Assembly (NCBI RefSeq): GCF_010993775.1 | Contig: NZ_WOTO01000019.1 | Coordinates: 1-64,000 of the forward strand | Source of the DNA: Fodinicola feengrottensis | GTDB taxonomy: Bacteria; Actinomycetota; Actinomycetes; Mycobacteriales; HKI-0501 | DNA: 64,000 nt | Direction of reading: 5' to 3' | In this document: positions 59,510-64,000 of the stretch, piece after piece | Layout: every line of letters begins with the position of its first letter | Position numbering within the stretch: position 1 is the stretch's first letter | The notes under the pieces: generated by a model | Databases searched by the model: none | Told to the model about the DNA's origin: nothing | The model's input: the letters and a program-made list of their open reading frames with translations, nothing else | Program-made: the position numbers and the translations under genes

Positions 59510-60096
59510 ATGGGCAAGGTCTTCACCCACATGACGATGTCGCTAGACGGATATATCGCCCAGCCAGATGACCAAGTTGGGGAGTTGTTCGAGTGGTACG
59601 ACGCCGGCGAGGTGGTGGTGCCCAGCGGCAACGAGGGAATCGGGTTCGCCCTTGATCCGGCGAGCGCCGAAATGCTCAGCGACATCATCGCGAACACCGG
59701 CGTACTGGTCGCGGGTCGGCACCTTTTCGACATCACCAACGGCTGGGGGGAGACCACCACCCCGTCGGCGCGCCGGTCGTGGTCGTGACGCACTCACTGC
59801 CGTCCGACGCGGGCAAGTGGCCCCGGGCGACTTTCGTCAACGGTGTCGGGGCGGCCGTCGACCGAGCCAAGGAGATCGCCGGCGACAAGAATGTCTGCAT
59901 CGCGAGCACGACGGTCGCCCGGCAGGCGCTGGAACTCGGCCTGGTCGACGAAGTGTGGGTGAGTCTCGCACCGGTCATTTTCGGGGAAGGTATCCGCTAT
60001 TTCGGCGCGCTGGCCGGCGGCCACCAACTGCTCGAGGATCCGACCGTCATTCAGGGCAAGCGCGCCGTACACCTGCGCTATCCCGTACGCCGGTGA
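59510..60096 (+). CDS. Dihydrofolate-reductase-like (RibD C-terminal) protein (frameshifted)
   Basis: ATG 59510 after GGAGGG: KVFTHMTMSLDGYIAQPDDQ (YyaP/YwjB-type start), FALDPASAEMLSDIIANTGV and LVAGRHLFDITNGWGE. After a frame change at about 59755: VVVTHSLPSDAGKWPRATFV, NGVGAAVDRAKEIAGDKNVC and DEVWVSLAPVIFGEGIRYFG. About 195 codons. The fold binds NADPH; the substrate in this single-domain group is unknown. Confidence 0.88.
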
Positions 60097-60169
60097 TCTT
60101 GTCGTTGTCGACTCCCCTGCATCTGGTTCAACAGGCTCCTGGTTCCAGGCGTAGCCCGGGAGCCAGAAG

Positions 60170-60524
60170 TCAGCTGGGTTGCCACAGCTCGAGCCGATTG
60201 CCCTCCGGATCGGTGACCCAGCCGAACTGCCCGACACCCTCCATCTCCTGAGTTTCCTCGGCCACGTCCGCGCCCTTGGCGCGCAACTGAGCGAGCATCG
60301 CGGCCAAGTCACGGACCCGGAAGTTGAGCATCGTGCGTTGGTCGCGAGAACCGAAATAGTCTGTCCCGGACTCGAAAAGTCGCGAAGACCGTCTCCCCGG
60401 CCTCCGGACGCCAGATGCCGTTCTCGTCGGTGTCCAAGCCCAGGCAGTCGCGATACCAGGCACCCAGCGCCGCCGGATCGGTGGCCCGGAGGAAGTATCC
60501 GCCAATTCCCAGCACATGTTCCAT
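60170..60524 (-). CDS. Glyoxalase/VOC-family protein (frameshifted)
   Basis: From ATG 60524: MEHVLGIGGYFLRATDPAAL with GAWYRDCLGLDTDENGIWRP (first beta-alpha-beta unit). An extra T in a TTTT run at about 60382 shifts the frame; FESGTDYFGSRDQRTMLNFR, LRAKGADVAEETQEMEGVGQ and FGWVTDPEGNRLELWQP follow. About 118 aa. VOC members bind metals and act on small molecules; this type also occurs as resistance or binding proteins. Confidence 0.87.
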
Positions 60525-60699
60525 GTCAGTATCATGCCAGGACCGCGCTCGTACGATGAAGCGACACATAGCCGGGTTGTGTTGTGCTTAGGCCTTGAAC
60601 GCGCACGCTCTACGTTTTGTTGGGGGCATTGAGAAAATGAGCATGTCCTGATAGGCGAAACGCGGTCAAACTGTCAGTGGTGACGGTAGAATTAGTGTC

Positions 60700-61971
60700 A
60701 TGGCCGCTGGCGAGGAAGTCCCCACTCCAGAGCTCTGGATGTGTCGCCCCCGGCAACTGGCCGACCTGCTGCGCGAAGCTGAACAGGACGTCCGGCGCCG
60801 GCAAGCGCGGGTGCTGGATATTGTCGCGGCGATTCACCAGAACAAGGTCGGGAAGGCTCTCGGGCACGAAACCACCATCGGCATCGGCATGCTCCAAGAC
60901 AACCTGCTGCTATCGCCCACCGAAGCCGGTCGACGTCTCAAACGAGCCCTGAACCTGTGCAACAGCGAAACCCTCACCGGTGAAACACTCGCACCCAAGC
61001 TTGGCATTGTCAGTGAATCCATGCGTCGAGACGAGCTCGCGGACTCCCAAATCGACACCATCATCGGCATCGTCAACAAACTCCCCGCCCGCGTCAACAT
61101 CAAAGAACGCGAAGACGCAGAGACTTCCCTGGTGGAACACGCGAAAAGCTACCCCGCCCGCCGGCTCGTCGAACTCGGCCAACGCATCCACGACCACCTC
61201 GACCCCGACGGCCCCGCACCACCGAACCGAACGCGAAAACGAGAAACCCAGGCGCGAACTAAACCTGCACACCGGGAGAGACGGACGGCTGAACTTCAGC
61301 GGCTCCTTCGACGGCGAAACCGGCACCCTGTTCAGCGAGATCCTCAGCCCCCTAGCCAAACCTCGTCCCGCCGAAGACGGCCGCCCCGACCAACGATCAG
61401 TTTCCCAACGCAATGGCGACGCACTCGCCGATGCGCTGAACCTCATCGCGGACTCCGGGAAACTCCCCATCCAAGGACAAGAACGCCCCCACCTCACCAT
61501 CACCATCACCATCACCATCACCATGGACTGGGAACTACTCCGCGAACGCCTCGGAGTCGCATACGCGCACACCGGCACCGCCATCTCCCCCGAATCCGGC
61601 CGCCGCCTCGCCTGCGAAGCCGACATCATCCCCATGATCCTGGGCCGCAACAGCGTACCGCTCAATGTCGGACGCACCGAACGACTCATCCCCATACAAC
61701 TCCGCAAAGCGCTGATAGCGCGAGACAAAGGCTGCGCCAAATGCGGCAGACCACCCCGCTGGTGCCGCGCCGCCACCACGTGGTCCACTGGGCCGACGGT
61801 GGCCATACATGCCTAGAAAACTGCGTACTTCTCTGCGACGCCTGCCATCGCCTCATCCATCACAGCGACTGGGAAGTACGCATCATCGACGGAACCGTCG
61901 AATTCATACCGCCAGCGTACAGAGACCCCGAACGAAGACCCATCCGCGGCATTAACCAACTCGCCGCATAA
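60700..61971 (+). CDS. DUF222-HNH endonuclease (compensating frameshifts)
   Basis: N-terminal DUF222 helices: LADLLREAEQDVRRRQARVL, KALGHETTIGIGMLQDNLLL and RRLKRALNLCNSE. From about 61220 to 61750 the open frame gives an Arg/Pro/His-rich run, while another frame reads ELNLHTGRDGRLNFSGSFDG, ALADALNLIADSGKLPIQGQ and EADIIPMILGRNSVPLNVGR. It returns for the HNH core: GCAKCGRPPRWC, HHVVHWADGGHTCLENCVLL and CDACHRLIHHSDWEV. These nucleases are widespread and multicopy in actinobacteria; role unclear, some are mobile. 423 codons. Confidence 0.9.
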   Translation: MAAGEEVPTPELWMCRPRQLADLLREAEQDVRRRQARVLDIVAAIHQNKVGKALGHETTIGIGMLQDNLLLSPTEAGRRLKRALNLCNSETLTGETLAPKLGIVSESMRRDELADSQIDTIIGIVNKLPARVNIKEREDAETSLVEHAKSYPARRLVELGQRIHDHLDPDGPAPPNRTRKRETQARTKPAHRERRTAELQRLLRRRNRHPVQRDPQPPSQTSSRRRRPPRPTISFPTQWRRTRRCAEPHRGLRETPHPRTRTPPPHHHHHHHHHHGLGTTPRTPRSRIRAHRHRHLPRIRPPPRLRSRHHPHDPGPQQRTAQCRTHRTTHPHTTPQSADSARQRLRQMRQTTPLVPRRHHVVHWADGGHTCLENCVLLCDACHRLIHHSDWEVRIIDGTVEFIPPAYRDPERRPIRGINQLAA

Positions 61972-62085
61972 ATACACCCGGCCGCCAGGCACCACCACGC
62001 CCGGCGGCCCAGACCCTGCAAACGGGGAGGATGGACCGACTCAAACCCCTTACTGTAAGAGCATTTTCCCCATGGGTACGACAAG

Positions 62086-63889
62086 TCATTGGTTCGCGGT
62101 TTCGGCGACTGTGCGGTAATAGGTACGAGCGTCATCCAACACCGCGACCAACTCACCGAGGCGCTCGTCGCGTGTCTCCGGCGCGAAGTGGCCGTGCTCA
62201 GTGGCAAACGCCTGCAATGTGTCGAGAAAATCCAGGCACCAGCTGGCGTCCGCCAGTCGCGCGACCCGACGACCGGCGATATCCACGTATATCGGCGATG
62301 TATGCGCCAACACGCTGCTGTCCAGCACGTCCAGGTGCTTCGGGCCACGGGCGATCGCGGCATACCAGCCCGGCTTGTCCACTGTGGACTCGAAAGTGAG
62401 CTCGCCGGATTCTCCAGCCGCCAATACGCCGTCCGGTCCGACGATCGTCAGCTCCTTTACGCCCGGACCAGTGACGGTCGCGGTCATCGTCAGCCGGTCG
62501 CCAGATCCGAGATCCAGCACGTCGCCCGGGCCATGGCCATTGACCGCGAACGTCAGCCACGGACCGTTGGTGACGATCGTACGGCCGGCCCGAATGGCGG
62601 TTTGAAAGGCGGCTACCGACAGTTGTTCGTCGCCGAGATGGGCATAGACCCGCGCCCAGCCGGGCGGGTTGGACGCTACCACCGGGCCGTGCGAGAAGGA
62701 CAGAAACACGTCCGTACCCGCCGTGGCCGCGAGCCGGATACCGCAGGAAAGCAGCCGGTGGTAAAGGAAAATCGCGCCTTCGTGCATCAACGGCGACAAC
62801 ACGTCCACCGAGTCGACGACACCGAGCGCCGCGTCCGCGACGAGCTCGCGCGCCTCCACCGACCGTGGGTAGCCAAAGAACTGGTCGGTCGACCAGTCCG
62901 GCGGAAATGCCGAATGCGACGGATGCGCATATCCGACGGTCGCGGAAAGGGACCGCAGTTCCTCGCTCGCGCGCGGCCTTGTTGGGTGGCCAATCATCAG
63001 CGTGCTCGGTGCCTTCGAAACCGGAGAAATACTTTTTCGGCGGCGCGGTCACGCCGAGCCCATGGACGTGTCCGAGCAGGTTGTTCCGGTATTCCACACC
63101 CATCCTCGCCACCGCGTCACTCGACGACCAGGGCAGGTCGACACCGGCGAAGGATTCGAGCATTTCCCGGTCGTAGACGTGTGCGCCATGGAAGTTTCCG
63201 GCCACCAGGTTCATCAGATGTAGACCTTCGCCGACCTGCATTCGGGCCGCATCCCGCGGATGACAGACCAGATCGCCACTGTAGTTCTGGTGAACGTGCA
63301 GATCGCCGCCGTACCAGCCGCCCGCCGCCGGATCGATCAGCCGGTGCGGCTCACAGTCCACCGGTACGGTCTGGCCCGGCTCCGGTCGAACCTCGATTTC
63401 GGTACGGTCAAACTCCATCCCGCGCGTACAGACGACACGTAGGTCATCGACCGGGACGCCAAGAGTGACGGTGCCGGCATGGAAAAACGGCCGATGATGG
63501 ATGTCCCATTTCTTCAGGACGTCGTCCGGAAACCAGGCGCCACCAGTCGAGTCGGTCACCGACCAGCGAGCACATTGCGAGGCGGAGAGCCGCAGCTCGG
63601 CCGCCGTGCACGGACGTACCGCATCCGTCACGTCCAGTTGCACCCCGCCGAACCGGACGACCAGAATATTTTCCACGTCTGTGACGACAATAGCCGCGGC
63701 ACGCGGCGCGATCGTCACGTCCTGGCCAGCCACCGCAAGCGTGATTTCCCGATCCAGAGCCGAATCCACGATGACATCGATCTGTCGCCGGTGGCCGGCG
63801 ATCACCGGGCGCGCCGGCCCACAGCGCGCGGCGAGAACCCCGGACTCGCTCACACCGACCACCACGATCCCGGCCGGAACCTGGGTCAC
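62086..63889 (-). CDS. CehA/McbA-like PHP-type metallohydrolase (frameshifted)
   Basis: An N-terminal beta-rich part (IVVVGVSESGVLAARCGPAR, LALRLSASQCARWSVTD region) precedes the metal-binding core: YGGDLHVHQNYSGDLVCHPR (HxH motif and second His), GLHLMNLVAGNFHGAHVYDR and VEYRNNLLGHVHGLGVTAPP. After a frame change near 62985: LSATVGYAHPSHSAFPPDWS, VEARELVADAALGVVDSVDV and LAATAGTDVFLSFSHGPVVA (metal Asp). A C-terminal Ig-like domain ends it. About 601 codons from GTG 63889. CehA/McbA-type enzymes hydrolyse carbamates or phosphoesters. The substrate is open. Confidence 0.82.
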
Positions 63890-63995
63890 CGATCAACTGC
63901 CGAACCGCCGCCGCCGAGTCTCCGCCGGTCTGTTCAAGGGCCTCAAAAAATGGCCCGATCAGTGAGAACCGTGCCCACCGGAAAATATCCGGCAT
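63890..63995 (-). CDS. Possible partial ORF at the window edge
   Basis: ATG 63995 reads MPDIFRWARFSLIGPFFEAL and EQTGGDSAAAVRQLIGD, then runs into the next gene in another frame. It could be the end of a separate gene, broken by a shift, or an N-terminal extension of the metallohydrolase. No family is recognised. Confidence 0.25.
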
Positions 63996-64000
63996 GACCT

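Noticed and set aside
61490..61525. Ten-histidine run as a metal-binding site
   Set aside because: It arises only in the out-of-frame segment; the true frame encodes alternating Thr-Ile.

Overview
This window reads as a high-GC, mycelial-type actinobacterial chromosome. The evidence is GC-rich codon use, GTG/TTG starts, stop/start overlaps of the ATGA/GTGA kind, an F420-pathway gene (cofC/fbiD), a HU protein with a Lys/Ala/Pro tail and a MutT1-type Nudix-phosphatase fusion. From about 1.7 to 47 kb the backbone follows the order I recall from Mycobacterium tuberculosis around Rv2921c-Rv2989: ftsY, smc, acyP, mutM, rnc, rpmF, yceD, coaD, rsmD, recG, DAK-like, rpmB, thiL, DUF3515, ddl, gpsA, plsC, cofC, ppk, mutT1, hupB, leuD, leuC, IclR. 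I cannot name the species.

Layout. 0-1.6 kb: noisy duplicated contig end, then an amidohydrolase (internally deleted) coupled to a TetR regulator. 1.7-4.8 kb: xth, a Pro/Gly/Gln-rich APH-like kinase and ftsY. 5.1-7.8 kb: a + strand island separating ftsY from smc (glycosyltransferase, I36-type crystallin-like protein, two small secreted proteins). 7.8-24.6 kb: smc with a stand-alone Smr protein, then RNA, DNA and CoA housekeeping genes. 24.7-33.8 kb: RAM-domain Lrp, DUF3515, TPR, ddl, an insert (secreted lipase, PucR regulator, TetR/cupin pair), a PLP enzyme coupled to gpsA, and plsC. 33.9-38.1 kb: a MacB-type ABC system. 38.2-47.1 kb: cofC, ppk, mutT1, hupB, leuDC and their IclR regulator. 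47.1-64 kb is accessory: D-threonine-aldolase-like enzyme and TetR opposite a beta-glucosidase/transporter/sugar-lactone-oxidase operon; TetR and SnoaL-like genes; an ECF41-type sigma factor with its AhpD-like partner; AraC; Gfo/Idh dehydrogenase; PPOX; DHFR-like; VOC; DUF222-HNH nuclease; CehA/McbA-like hydrolase.

The main caution is sequence quality. More than half of the genes, including essential ones (smc, recG, ddl, gpsA, plsC, thiL, leuC), carry one or more frame changes, often in homopolymers. At least four open frames look uninterrupted only because two shifts cancel. This fits uncorrected indel errors better than gene decay. I give whole-gene spans, type interrupted genes as CDS and state where the frame breaks. 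Only loci that lack a coding segment are called pseudogenes.

I found no CRISPR array, tRNA, rRNA, insertion sequence or prophage, and nothing I can claim as a wholly new system. The best leads are the ftsY-smc secreted island, a palindrome family at convergent gene ends, the beta-glucosidase/lactone-oxidase operon with its large inverted repeat, the TetR/cupin operator array and the ECF41 locus with an apparent self-promoter.
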